The notes beneath the pieces were generated by a model that saw only the letters and a list, made by a program, of their open reading frames with translations, did not search any database and was not told the DNA's origin. Made by a program: the position numbers and the translations under genes. 64,000 nt of DNA from Ignavibacteriaceae bacterium (GTDB lineage: Bacteria > Bacteroidota > Ignavibacteria > Ignavibacteriales > Ignavibacteriaceae): assembly GCA_008933765.1 (NCBI GenBank), contig WBUK01000016.1, positions 34,311 through 98,310 of the forward strand, in the 5' to 3' direction. This document shows, piece by piece, positions 54,228-62,359 of this stretch (position 1 is the first letter of the stretch; each line of letters begins with the position of its first letter).

Positions 54228-54995
54228 ATGGATAGAGAAACCGGTTTTAGGAAATGTGCTAACTGTGGGACTGAAAACAGCCCCGACTCTTCCTTTTGCA
54301 AGAATTGCGGTTCACCGCTTTCTGATGAAACAGGGAAGAATCCGGCACATCCTGTCAGAAGAATATCCCGAAAACGCAAGGCTAAAGGGTCAAACTCCGA
54401 AAGCAAAGCCGCACTGATTGTTTTTGTGGTGCTGCTGATTGGGGGGTTACTGCTTCTTTCAGGTTCGGGGACTTTCGATTTTCCGAAAGCCGACACTTCC
54501 CACGAGGGGCATAATCACCCTACGGATCAGAATCCGATAATTCCACCGGATGCCGGAAATAATGCTGCAGCGCTTAACTCTCAGATTGCTAATCTGGAAA
54601 ATTTGCTGGCTGCTGAACCCGGAAACGACTCGCTGCAACTTGAATTAGCACATAAATATTTTGATAAGAAAGAGTTCACAAAAGCGATTAATGGCTATAC
54701 ACTCTATCTGAAAAACCACCCCAACTCACCGGAAGTGCTGACCGATATGGGGGTTTGCTATTTTAACTTAGAGAATTTTGCCGAGGCGGAAAAGAATTTT
54801 TTGAAAGCTTTGGAACTTGACCCCCAACAACAGATTGCCAACTTAAATATGGGAGTTGTTAAATTGGTTCAGGACCAAAGGGATGCTGCAAAAGAATGGC
54901 TGACAAAAACAGTTAGGCTGAACCCAAACTCTGAAACAGGTTCAAGAGCTAAAGCCTTGTTAAAAGAAGAATTAAAAGTTGATTTAGATAACTAA
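54228..54995 (+). CDS. Zinc-ribbon, single-TM, TPR protein
   Basis: This 255-residue protein has an N-terminal zinc ribbon (CANC at Cys10/Cys13 and CKNC at Cys24/Cys27), a basic stretch (RRISRKRKAKG) and one membrane helix at about 64-82 (ALIVFVVLLIGGLLLLSG). A His-containing linker (HEGHNHPTDQ) is followed by three TPRs at about 135-250 (FTKAINGYTLYLKNHP, FAEAEKNFLKALELDP). The cytoplasmic zinc ribbon with an exported TPR domain suggests an envelope assembly or scaffolding role (inference). It starts 32 bp after HU and may be in one transcript with it and the COX24-like gene. Confidence 0.82.
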   Translation: MDRETGFRKCANCGTENSPDSSFCKNCGSPLSDETGKNPAHPVRRISRKRKAKGSNSESKAALIVFVVLLIGGLLLLSGSGTFDFPKADTSHEGHNHPTDQNPIIPPDAGNNAAALNSQIANLENLLAAEPGNDSLQLELAHKYFDKKEFTKAINGYTLYLKNHPNSPEVLTDMGVCYFNLENFAEAEKNFLKALELDPQQQIANLNMGVVKLVQDQRDAAKEWLTKTVRLNPNSETGSRAKALLKEELKVDLDN

Positions 54996-55094
54996 AATTT
55001 AACTTTTTAACTTCTGTTTTCAATTTGATTTAGATTAAAAATTAAAATTAAAAATTTAAGAAATAAAAAACCAACAATTAACCCGGAGATTTAA

Positions 55095-55190
55095 ATGCCC
55101 TGCGGAAAAAAGCGCAAAAGACATAAAATGTCAACGCACAAGCGTAAAAAAAGACTGAGAAAAAACAGACATAAGAAAAAAGTAAGATAG
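55095..55190 (+). CDS. AURKAIP1/COX24-domain mini protein (bS22/mS38-like)
   Basis: This 31-residue, extremely basic protein starts MPCGKKRKRHKMSTHKRKK and ends KNRHKKKVR. The KKRKRHKM-THKRKKRLRKNRHKKK pattern is that of the AURKAIP1/COX24 domain, shared by mitochondrial ribosomal protein mS38 and small bacterial ribosome-associated proteins. It is expected to sit on the small ribosomal subunit, clamped to rRNA. CCGGAGAT lies eight bases before the ATG, the same leader sequence as HU. Genes this short are often missed. It lies just upstream of tRNA-Thr. Confidence 0.88.
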   Translation: MPCGKKRKRHKMSTHKRKKRLRKNRHKKKVR

Positions 55191-55228
55191 CCTGAAATAA
55201 CATTGACGGCTTCTTAAGTTTTTATGAA

Positions 55229-55301
55229 GCCACCTTAGCTCAGCTGGTAGAGCAAATCATTCGTAATGATTAGGTCGCCGGTTCGAATCCGGCAGGTGGC
55301 T
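55229..55301 (+). tRNA. tRNA-Thr (anticodon CGT)
   Basis: A complete cloverleaf is visible. The acceptor stem is GCCACCT/AGGTGGC, the D-arm is GCTC-AGCTGGTA-GAGC, the anticodon arm is AATCA-TTCGTAA-TGATT with anticodon CGT, and the T-arm is GCCGG-TTCGAAT-CCGGC. The 3' CCA is not encoded. The 3' part overlaps, on the opposite strand, the end of the copper ATPase reading frame. Confidence 0.95.
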
Positions 55302-57485
55302 CCCCCTTCGTTTAAGGAGGAGGCTGTTGGTCACCACGGAAACTGAACTCATCGCCATTGCAGCACCTGCGATCATTGGATCTAACAAGAACCCATTAAA
55401 GGGGAAAAGTACACCCGCCGCTATTGGTATCCCAATCATATTATAGATAAACGCCCAGAATAAGTTCATTCTGATAGTTTTAACCGTTGCTTTCGAGAGT
55501 GAAATGGCGTTTATTATCTTCATCAGGTCAGCTTTTATGATGGTCATTTTGGCAACATCAATTGCGATGTCGCTGCCGGTTCCCATAGCAATGCTGATAT
55601 CCGCCTGTGCTAAGGCGTTGCTGTCGTTTATACCGTCGCCGACCATACCGACGGTTTTTCCTTTCGCCTGAAGTTCTTTAATGAACTCCGCCTTATCAGC
55701 CGGAAGCATTTCGGCTTTGAAGTGTTGAATTCCGGCTTTTTCGGCTATTTTTTGAGCAGTTGCGGGGTTATCACCCGTTAACATATAAACATCTATGCCG
55801 CTGAGTTGCAACTGCCTGATTGCTTCAACAGATGTATCCTTTATTTGATCTTCAATTGCAATAACTGCAAGAGCGTTTGTTTCGTTTGCGAACCAGATAA
55901 CTGTTTTTGCGTTATCTGTCCATTGAACGGCTTTTTGATTCAGGTGCTCCGGAATTGCAATGTTGTGCTCCCTGAGCAGTTTTGCGTTTCCTATGAAGTA
56001 GCGTGCTCCCACTATCGTTCCGTATGCTCCCATACCGGTCAGGCTTGTGAAGTTTATGATTTCTTTGAATGTCGTGCTCCCGATATAATCCACCACTGCA
56101 GCTGCAAGAGGGTGCTCTGACCTTGCTTCAAGCGAGGCAAGTATTTCCGGTTGCGGTGTTGTGTTTTCAGCCCATTGGATATCTGTTACTGCCGGTTTCC
56201 CTTCGGTGATTGTGCCGGTTTTATCGAAGATAATAGAATCCATTTTTTTTGCCAGTTCTAAGCTTTCGGCGTCTTTTATCAATATTCCTTGCTCTGCGCC
56301 TTTACCGATACCGACCATAATTGCGGTTGGAGTTGCCAACCCCAAAGCACAGGGACACGCAATAACCAGCACAGTAACCATTGCAAGCAATCCGTGTGTG
56401 AACTCGCTTGTTCCGCCGATAACCACCCACGCGGCAAGTGAAAGCAGGGCTATTATTATAACAGTTGGCACAAAAATGGCGGATATTTTATCAACTAATT
56501 GTTGCACGGGAGCACGGCTGCCCTGTGCTTCCTGAACCATTTGAATTATGTGTGCAAGAAGTGTATCACCGCCTACTTTTTCAGCCCGGAAGTTAAAACT
56601 TCCTTTCTGGTTAATTGTGCCGGCAAATACTTTGTGTCCTGCGGTTTTTTCAACGGGGAGCGGTTCGCCGCTTATCATGCTTTCATCGATAAAAGATGAG
56701 CCTGAAACCACGACACCGTCAACTGCAATTTTTGCACCCGGCTTTACTACAATTTCATCACCAACGCGGACATTGGAAAGCGGCACTTCCTTTTGAATTC
56801 CATCGAACAGGACTGTAACGGTGTTTGGCTGCAGCCCGATCAGTTTTTTGATTGCCGAGGAAGTTTGCCCTTTTGCTTTGTCCTCAAGGGTTTTGCCCAA
56901 CAGAATAAATGCGATAACCACGCCGGCAGCTTCAAAATAAACATGTGCTTCAAGCCCTTTGGAGGTCCAAAACTCGGGGTAAACCGTGTTAAAAACGCTG
57001 AAAATGTATGCCACTCCCGTGCTTAATGCCACCAAAGTATCCATGTTTGCCGTGCCGTGTTTCAGCTGTTTCCATGCTCCGATGTAGAATCTTCTGCCAA
57101 AATAGAGTACGATTGGGGTTGCGAGCACCCACATTATCTCGTTTGCATAAGGCATGCTCATAAAAAACATCCCTATTACAACCAACGGAATCGAAAGCGC
57201 AATAGCGCCGGTTGTTTCTAAATAAAGCTTTTTTGACTCTTTTTTTCGGAGGTCGTCAACATCGGTGTTTTTTTCATCGGTAACTAAATCGTAGCCGAAA
57301 TTTTGTACCGAAATTTTCAGTTGTTCCGGGGTGATAAGTTTTGCGTCGTACTCAACCTGAACGGTTGCGTTGGCATAGTTAACGATCGCCGAGCCAACAC
57401 CGGGCTGTTTAGCGAGCGTTTTCTGAACTCTGGTTGCACAAGCCGCGCAGGTCATGTTAAGTACGGGGTATGTTTTCTTTGTCAT
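55257..57485 (-). CDS. copA: Copper-translocating P1B-type ATPase
   Basis: This 742-residue membrane pump exports Cu(I) from the cytoplasm. It has an N-terminal HMA domain with MTCAACA (Cys13, Cys16), eight membrane helices, an actuator motif SGEPLPVEK, the transmembrane metal site CPC (Cys377, Cys379) in IACPCALGLATP, phosphorylation site Asp421 in DKTGT, an HP motif (SEHPLAAAV) and the hinge MVGDGINDSNAL. Family members end shortly after the last helix (VVTNSLLLKR). Here the frame continues into the antisense of tRNA-Thr, and the last 14 residues (SHLPDSNRRPNHYE) and the stop codon come from tRNA sequence. The start ATG at 57485 is normal. There is no copper regulator gene adjacent. Confidence 0.94.
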   Translation of the reverse strand: MTKKTYPVLNMTCAACATRVQKTLAKQPGVGSAIVNYANATVQVEYDAKLITPEQLKISVQNFGYDLVTDEKNTDVDDLRKKESKKLYLETTGAIALSIPLVVIGMFFMSMPYANEIMWVLATPIVLYFGRRFYIGAWKQLKHGTANMDTLVALSTGVAYIFSVFNTVYPEFWTSKGLEAHVYFEAAGVVIAFILLGKTLEDKAKGQTSSAIKKLIGLQPNTVTVLFDGIQKEVPLSNVRVGDEIVVKPGAKIAVDGVVVSGSSFIDESMISGEPLPVEKTAGHKVFAGTINQKGSFNFRAEKVGGDTLLAHIIQMVQEAQGSRAPVQQLVDKISAIFVPTVIIIALLSLAAWVVIGGTSEFTHGLLAMVTVLVIACPCALGLATPTAIMVGIGKGAEQGILIKDAESLELAKKMDSIIFDKTGTITEGKPAVTDIQWAENTTPQPEILASLEARSEHPLAAAVVDYIGSTTFKEIINFTSLTGMGAYGTIVGARYFIGNAKLLREHNIAIPEHLNQKAVQWTDNAKTVIWFANETNALAVIAIEDQIKDTSVEAIRQLQLSGIDVYMLTGDNPATAQKIAEKAGIQHFKAEMLPADKAEFIKELQAKGKTVGMVGDGINDSNALAQADISIAMGTGSDIAIDVAKMTIIKADLMKIINAISLSKATVKTIRMNLFWAFIYNMIGIPIAAGVLFPFNGFLLDPMIAGAAMAMSSVSVVTNSLLLKRRGSHLPDSNRRPNHYE

Positions 57486-57736
57486 CGTATCTAATCCGTT
57501 GCATAAAATTTATAAGAAATTTTCAAAAACCCTTTTTGGCTGTTTTTGGCTGTTTTGGCTGTTTTTGCATTGCAGATTTTAAGCCTTTCAAAAAAACTCA
57601 AAAAATGCAAATCAACTCAATCCTTTTGGATGTGTTGGCGTTGCATATTTTTAAGGAGTTTTTAGAAATCCTTTTAGATGTTTCTTTGAATTGCTGCTTC
57701 TTTGAATTTCTTAATAACAATTCTGACTAACCTCGT

Positions 57737-57841
57737 CGGAATTGTACCCTATCTCGCAGGATTAGCGCCACATCTCGCCCAATTTGTGCCACATCTTTCA
57801 GGATTAGCGCCACATCTCATCCGTTTTGTGCCATAATTTTA
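57737..57841. repeat. Five tandem 21-bp degenerate repeats
   Basis: Units of 21 bases begin at 57737, 57758, 57779, 57800 and 57821. Units 2 and 4 share aggattagcgccacatct exactly; units 3 and 5 share ttNtgtgcca. The common core is att-N-g(c/t)gcca-catct. The style resembles the 20-bp array at 241-380, although the sequence differs. Confidence 0.7.
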
Positions 57842-57905
57842 ATTTAAAATATAACTTATTAGATGTAAAAACACAAAACAGGTTCAATTTAAAAGAAATT
57901 TTTTG

Positions 57906-57934
57906 TTGAGCATGTAAAAATTTTTCCCTATTTT
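57906..57934 (+). promoter_or_regulatory. Candidate sigma-70-type promoter for the kinase cluster
   Basis: TTGAGC (57906-57911) and TATTTT (57929-57934) are separated by 17 bases, close to the TTGACA/TATAAT consensus. It lies about 135 bp upstream of the first kinase start. Bacteroidetes-type genomes use other -33/-7 elements, so this remains tentative. Confidence 0.35.
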
Positions 57935-58070
57935 GTTGGTAATGCTTTTTTGAATTATTTCACAAATATTTCAATACTAAAATATCGATAATTGTTGGTA
58001 TTTTTAATCCATAGCAGGCGGCGTAAATTTTTGTTACTTCGGGAATTTTTTATTACTTCGGGAAAATTGA

Positions 58071-59516
58071 ATGACAGAACAATTACTTTTTGGTCAATAT
58101 AGAATAGAATCCACCATAGGGGTGGGGGGAATGGCAGTGGTTTATAAAGCTTATTATCCCCCGCTTGATAAATACTTTGCAATAAAAAAATTGTCTGATA
58201 CCCTATCAGCTGACCCTGATGCAAGATTAAGATTCCTCCGTGAAGCACGCACGCACTCAAAACTTGAACACCCAAACATTGTTCGATTTCACGATATTTT
58301 AGGGGACGCAAATTCCAACGATGTGTATATAATCATGGAACTTGTGGAAGGGAGAACACTTTCGAAAATTATAGGACGGGAAATGGGGCCCATCCCATTT
58401 GAGAAAGCATGGGTATGGTTTAAACAAATTTTAGAAGGAATTGGCTACGCTCATTCCATGGGTGTTATTCATAGAGATTTGAAGCCCGGTAATATAATTG
58501 TTACGCCTGAAGATAAAGTGAAAGTTTTAGATTTCGGTATCGCCAGAGACGAAACCGGGCAAACGATCACCCAGACCGGTCAGGTGGTGGGAACACTACA
58601 ATACGCCAGCCCGGAGCAAATTCGGGGCGAAAGAATTGACCAAAGGAGCGACATTTACAGCTTGGGTATCACGCTTTACGAAATGGTCGCAGGTTGCCTG
58701 CCTTATGATTTTGCACCTAACTCAAGTTCTTATCAAATAATGCATAAGATTTTAACCGAAAATTTACCGGACCCTCGAAAATTTTATCCGCATATTCCTG
58801 AAAATATAGTACACGCAATATTTAAGGCAACTGAAAAAGATATTGAAAAAAGAACTCAATCGATAAATAAATTTATTTCAGAGTTAACCTCAACTGAAGA
58901 ATTTTTAAATGATAACAGCTTTAATGAACCACTTAAAGCAAATATTTATTCAGATCCGACGGATTATTTCCAAAAGCCAAAATCCAATTTTAAGGACAAA
59001 GAGGAGTTAAAATCTGTTTCGATTGAGTCCCAGATAGAGAAACTAACCGAATTGTCGATGATTTTTCCGAATTTTAGAGTTACCGGTAAACCAAATGAAA
59101 TTGTTATGGTTAATAATGAAGATGGGGCTGAATCTATTCGAAATAAATATAAAGCAATTGGTTCAATAAGTTTTCTTTTTATTTTCATGCTCTTCTTAGG
59201 AGTACCGGGTGTAGGTTCATTATTGGGGTTAGGGACCGTGTTTATTTATAGATATTTCTATAAAGAACACAAATTTATACAGGAAACACTCAAAATTACC
59301 GATAACGAATTAATCTTACAGAAAAAGCGTGAGGTTGTAGAATATCCACTTTCAGAGATTTCTGAAATCAAATTTACTGCAAATTTAAAAGCTTTTGAAT
59401 TACGACTTACTAACCCTCCAAGACCGCCCTATGATTTTTTTAAAAATACGAAGACGGAATTGATGAACAGTTTAATTCCAATACTAAATAATATTTTGAG
59501 TCTCCGAAAAAATTAA
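58071..59516 (+). CDS. Membrane Ser/Thr protein kinase (Hanks type), copy 1
   Basis: This 481-residue kinase has a complete catalytic domain at about 10-270: glycine loop GVGGMAVVYKA, ATP-binding Lys39 in FAIKKL, catalytic HRDLKPGN (His134, Asp136), DFG at Asp154, and activation segment TLQYASPEQIRGERIDQRSDIYSLGITLYEM. After a linker, a segment (PNFRVTGKPNEIVMVNNEDG) leads to two close membrane helices (about 363-400). A C-terminal domain of about 80 residues (ITDNELILQKKREVVEYPL) looks like a small beta-sandwich, possibly PH-like (inference). The kinase faces the cytoplasm and there is no extracellular PASTA-type sensor. Both downstream kinases have the same layout. Copies of ttacttcggga precede the ATG. 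Confidence 0.9.
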   Translation: MTEQLLFGQYRIESTIGVGGMAVVYKAYYPPLDKYFAIKKLSDTLSADPDARLRFLREARTHSKLEHPNIVRFHDILGDANSNDVYIIMELVEGRTLSKIIGREMGPIPFEKAWVWFKQILEGIGYAHSMGVIHRDLKPGNIIVTPEDKVKVLDFGIARDETGQTITQTGQVVGTLQYASPEQIRGERIDQRSDIYSLGITLYEMVAGCLPYDFAPNSSSYQIMHKILTENLPDPRKFYPHIPENIVHAIFKATEKDIEKRTQSINKFISELTSTEEFLNDNSFNEPLKANIYSDPTDYFQKPKSNFKDKEELKSVSIESQIEKLTELSMIFPNFRVTGKPNEIVMVNNEDGAESIRNKYKAIGSISFLFIFMLFLGVPGVGSLLGLGTVFIYRYFYKEHKFIQETLKITDNELILQKKREVVEYPLSEISEIKFTANLKAFELRLTNPPRPPYDFFKNTKTELMNSLIPILNNILSLRKN

Positions 59517-59764
59517 GTTTATATTCAAGGGAAAAATGTGAAATAATCTATTACAACTCAATTTTTTGAATAAATCGTTAAAATATTACAATACTTTATG
59601 AAAAAGACCGTAATTTAAGAGGGAGTTCTAAAAATTTAATATCATCATCAAAATAAACCAAGTGCCCCAAATTTATTTTGGCAGATTTATGCCGGTCGGT
59701 AATCTTTTATCTCAGTGAGAATAAGTAAACTTATTTTTTTACAACATAAATTAAGCAGATCGAT

Positions 59765-60553
59765 ATGGAAAATTTAAACAAAGTTGCACGGGTTGCAGTT
59801 CTTTTCTGGATCCTTCGGATGGTAACGGTTACATTAGCTGGTTTTATCCCCGAAATAATTTACCGTCTTTTTAAGTTAACCAGAGATTCAGATTTCATTA
59901 TATTCATCGTTATTCTTGCACTTACCGTCACAATCACACAAATAACCCGAAAGAAATATGTATCGGCGTTGTTTTGGTCAACCTTTATAATTTTAGTTAC
60001 CTTAAGCGATGCACTGTTGGGAATAGTTTTACGGGCGTTAGAAGGGGATGCACTAATCAGCCTCATACTCTTTCTCGCCGGTTTTGTAATTACAATTTTT
60101 CTTTGGTACCAATCAAACCAAAACCTCGATGTTTATCCGATTAAAGAACAACAAAGAGAAATATTCTATTGGGTTACCTTTTTGTTTGCAAACGGCGTTG
60201 GTGAGGCGTTAGAAATTGAACTTGTCATTTTAACAGAAATGAGATACTGGGACATATTTGCCATTTTCGTTTTGTTACTCGGAATTGTAGTTTTATTACA
60301 CTATAGTACAACAACTAACCGAAACATCCTGTTTTGGCTGGCAATTATCTTTACCCAGCCATTGGGCTATATATTTAAAGGTTTTATGGTGTCCTCGGGG
60401 TTTGAAGGTGGTTTAGGTTTGGGATTGGAGGGTGGTTTCCTTATTGGGATTGTAATGCTTACGGTTATATTACTTTTAGCCCACAACTTTGAAGATTTGG
60501 AGAAGATAGAGGTTTCGGATATTTTCCAAAGAAATAAGTACAGAGCTTTTTGA
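59765..60553 (+). CDS. Polytopic membrane protein of unknown function
   Basis: This 262-residue protein has about eight membrane helices (for example DFIIFIVILALTVTITQI, LISLILFLAGFVITIFLWY, DIFAIFVLLLGIVVLLHY) and short loops. I do not recognise a family. It lies between the first and second kinase genes on the same strand, 45 bp before the second, so it may be part of the kinase signalling unit as a sensor or target. The C-terminus (FEDLEKIEVSDIFQRNKYRAF) is charged and probably cytoplasmic. Confidence 0.7.
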   Translation: MENLNKVARVAVLFWILRMVTVTLAGFIPEIIYRLFKLTRDSDFIIFIVILALTVTITQITRKKYVSALFWSTFIILVTLSDALLGIVLRALEGDALISLILFLAGFVITIFLWYQSNQNLDVYPIKEQQREIFYWVTFLFANGVGEALEIELVILTEMRYWDIFAIFVLLLGIVVLLHYSTTTNRNILFWLAIIFTQPLGYIFKGFMVSSGFEGGLGLGLEGGFLIGIVMLTVILLLAHNFEDLEKIEVSDIFQRNKYRAF

Positions 60554-60597
60554 AGCCTTTTCAACAACTATTTTGATGATTTTAAAACAGAGAGAAA

Positions 60598-62241
60598 ATG
60601 ATGAATGAACAACTTCTTTTTGGTCAATACAGAATAGAGTCAACTTTGGGAATTGGTGGCATGGCAGTTGTGTATAAAGCCCACCACATCTCACTTGATA
60701 AACCATTTGCGATAAAGAAATTATCCGATACCTTAGCTGCAAACCCGGAGGCAAAAATGCGTTTCATCCGGGAGGCACGCACCCACGCAAAACTTAAACA
60801 CCCTAATATTGTTGAATTTCACGATATCCTGAATGACGAGGCAACCGGTAATGTTTACATCGTTATGGAATATGTAGAGGGGAGAACGCTCTCAAAAATT
60901 ATCGGGAAGGAAACGGGGCCCATCCCCTTTGAGCGGGCATGGATTTTGTTCAAACAAATTTTAGATGGAATTGCTTACGCCCACTCTATGGGGATTGTTC
61001 ACAGGGACTTAAAACCGGGGAACATGATTGTTACGCCCAAAAACCAACTGAAAATTTTAGATTTTGGAATCGCACGCGACGAAACAGGGCACACGATAAC
61101 ACAATCCGGGCAAGTGGTCGGCACGCTTCAATACGCCAGTCCCGAACAAATTCGCGGGGAAAAAATCGACCAAAGAAGCGACATTTACAGCTTGGGTATC
61201 ACCCTTTACGAAATGGTGGCGGGGCGCTTACCGCTTGAACTTGACACAAATTCAAGCTCATTCCAAATAATGCAGCGGGTAGTTTCGGAAGAATTTCCCG
61301 ATCCGCGAAATTTTTATCCGCACATTCCCGAATATGTTATAAATGTACTTGCAAAAGCAACCGCCAAGAATATTAATGAGCGAATTCAGTCGGTTAACCA
61401 ATTTAAATCCTTTTTTGAAGGCGTAAATCTGCCTGAAGAGCCGGCAAGCGGAAGTTTTCAGTTTGTGCCCGAGCAACCGAGTACGCCACCATTGCCTGAA
61501 AACCGGAGTCAATTTTCTTCACCTTCGTCGGGGTACGGAACTTCACAACCGAGTTATGGTGCTCCGCAGGGATATGGTACTTCACAACCGAGTTATGGTG
61601 CTCCGCAGGGATATGGTACTTCACAACCGAGTTATGGTGCTCCACAGGGATATGGTACTTCACAACCGAACTACGGTGCTCCACATTTGAATTATGCTCC
61701 GCCCGCTTCATTTCCTGTTCAGGTGGAAAGATTGAGGGAAATAAGCAAATTATTCCCAAAATTTGTTCTGAACCAATCGCAAGGAGCATTGATATTAGAA
61801 AACGACGAGGACGGAAAAGTTGAGTTTCGTAAATATCTCTTATATGGGATCATAGGATTATTTGTTTTTTTATTCTTGATTTTTTTGAATCGAAATGAAG
61901 AACTTGACATATCTATAATTCAACATATCTTTTTAAGTTTGATACGGACTGCCTTTTTCTCGGTTCCGATCTTAGTAACTCTTTTATTCAACACTTTCAG
62001 GAAAGAATTTCTTATCATCACAGACAGAGGGTTCATTTTGGAAAAGGACCGTGAAGGGCAACAGGAATTTTTGTATAAAGATATGAGCTGGGTTAATATC
62101 GCTCCGGGTTCAAATGCATTGGAAATTAGATTCACCAAGCCGTTGATAAAACCGAAAAGGTTTTTCGTGAATACCAAAAAAGAGTTATTACAAAGAATTT
62201 ACCCCATAATGAAAGAAATTGCTCAAATGAAGAAACAGTGA
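60598..62241 (+). CDS. Membrane Ser/Thr protein kinase (Hanks type), copy 2, with 13-residue tandem repeats
   Basis: This 547-residue paralogue of the first kinase has intact motifs: GIGGMAVVYKA, Lys40, HRDLKPGN (His135), DFGIARDE and ASPEQIRGEKIDQRSDIYSLG. Between kinase and membrane helices lies a Pro/Gly/Tyr/Ser linker holding four tandem copies of a 13-residue unit, GYGTSQPSYGAPQ (about 312-363), encoded by a nearly perfect 39-bp DNA repeat. Two membrane helices (about 419-465) and the shared C-terminal domain follow (ITDRGFILEKDREGQQEFLY). Translation may begin at either of two adjacent ATG codons. It probably phosphorylates proteins at the inner membrane; no substrate is indicated. Confidence 0.9.
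   Translation: MMNEQLLFGQYRIESTLGIGGMAVVYKAHHISLDKPFAIKKLSDTLAANPEAKMRFIREARTHAKLKHPNIVEFHDILNDEATGNVYIVMEYVEGRTLSKIIGKETGPIPFERAWILFKQILDGIAYAHSMGIVHRDLKPGNMIVTPKNQLKILDFGIARDETGHTITQSGQVVGTLQYASPEQIRGEKIDQRSDIYSLGITLYEMVAGRLPLELDTNSSSFQIMQRVVSEEFPDPRNFYPHIPEYVINVLAKATAKNINERIQSVNQFKSFFEGVNLPEEPASGSFQFVPEQPSTPPLPENRSQFSSPSSGYGTSQPSYGAPQGYGTSQPSYGAPQGYGTSQPSYGAPQGYGTSQPNYGAPHLNYAPPASFPVQVERLREISKLFPKFVLNQSQGALILENDEDGKVEFRKYLLYGIIGLFVFLFLIFLNRNEELDISIIQHIFLSLIRTAFFSVPILVTLLFNTFRKEFLIITDRGFILEKDREGQQEFLYKDMSWVNIAPGSNALEIRFTKPLIKPKRFFVNTKKELLQRIYPIMKEIAQMKKQ
61531..61686 (+). repeat. 39-bp coding minisatellite, four copies
   Basis: Four in-frame 39-base units start at 61531, 61570, 61609 and 61648. 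Units 2 and 3 differ by very few bases; units 1 and 4 differ at silent sites and at one Ser-to-Asn codon. Copy number is likely variable between strains. The antisense frame through this region is an artefact of the repeat. Confidence 0.9.
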
Positions 62242-62359
62242 TTTTTTTGTTAGATCGGTTGAGAATTTTTCGAAAAAATGAAATTAAGCAGCCACTGATT
62301 GATTAAATTATTGAAGTGGCGATATTTGCTAAAATTGCGGAGTAAAAAGAGAAAAAACA

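Larger units (their letters stand above)
57486..58070. other. Repeat-rich spacer upstream of the first kinase
   Basis: This 585-bp gap lies between copA (minus) and the first Ser/Thr kinase (plus). It contains a gtttttggct-type short repeat (57530-57565), five tandem 21-bp units (57737-57841, listed separately), a candidate promoter at 57906-57934 and a 19-bp-period direct repeat of ttacttcggga (58034 and 58053) just before the kinase start. A plus-strand frame at 57470-57730 shows no coding character. Confidence 0.5.

Noticed and set aside
57470..57730. Plus-strand frame of 86 codons after copA
   Set aside because: Composed of AT-rich and gtttttggct-repeat sequence; no start context or family resemblance.
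61403..61789. Minus-strand frame with repeated HNSVVKYHIP units
   Set aside because: It is the antisense translation of the 39-bp repeat in the second kinase gene.
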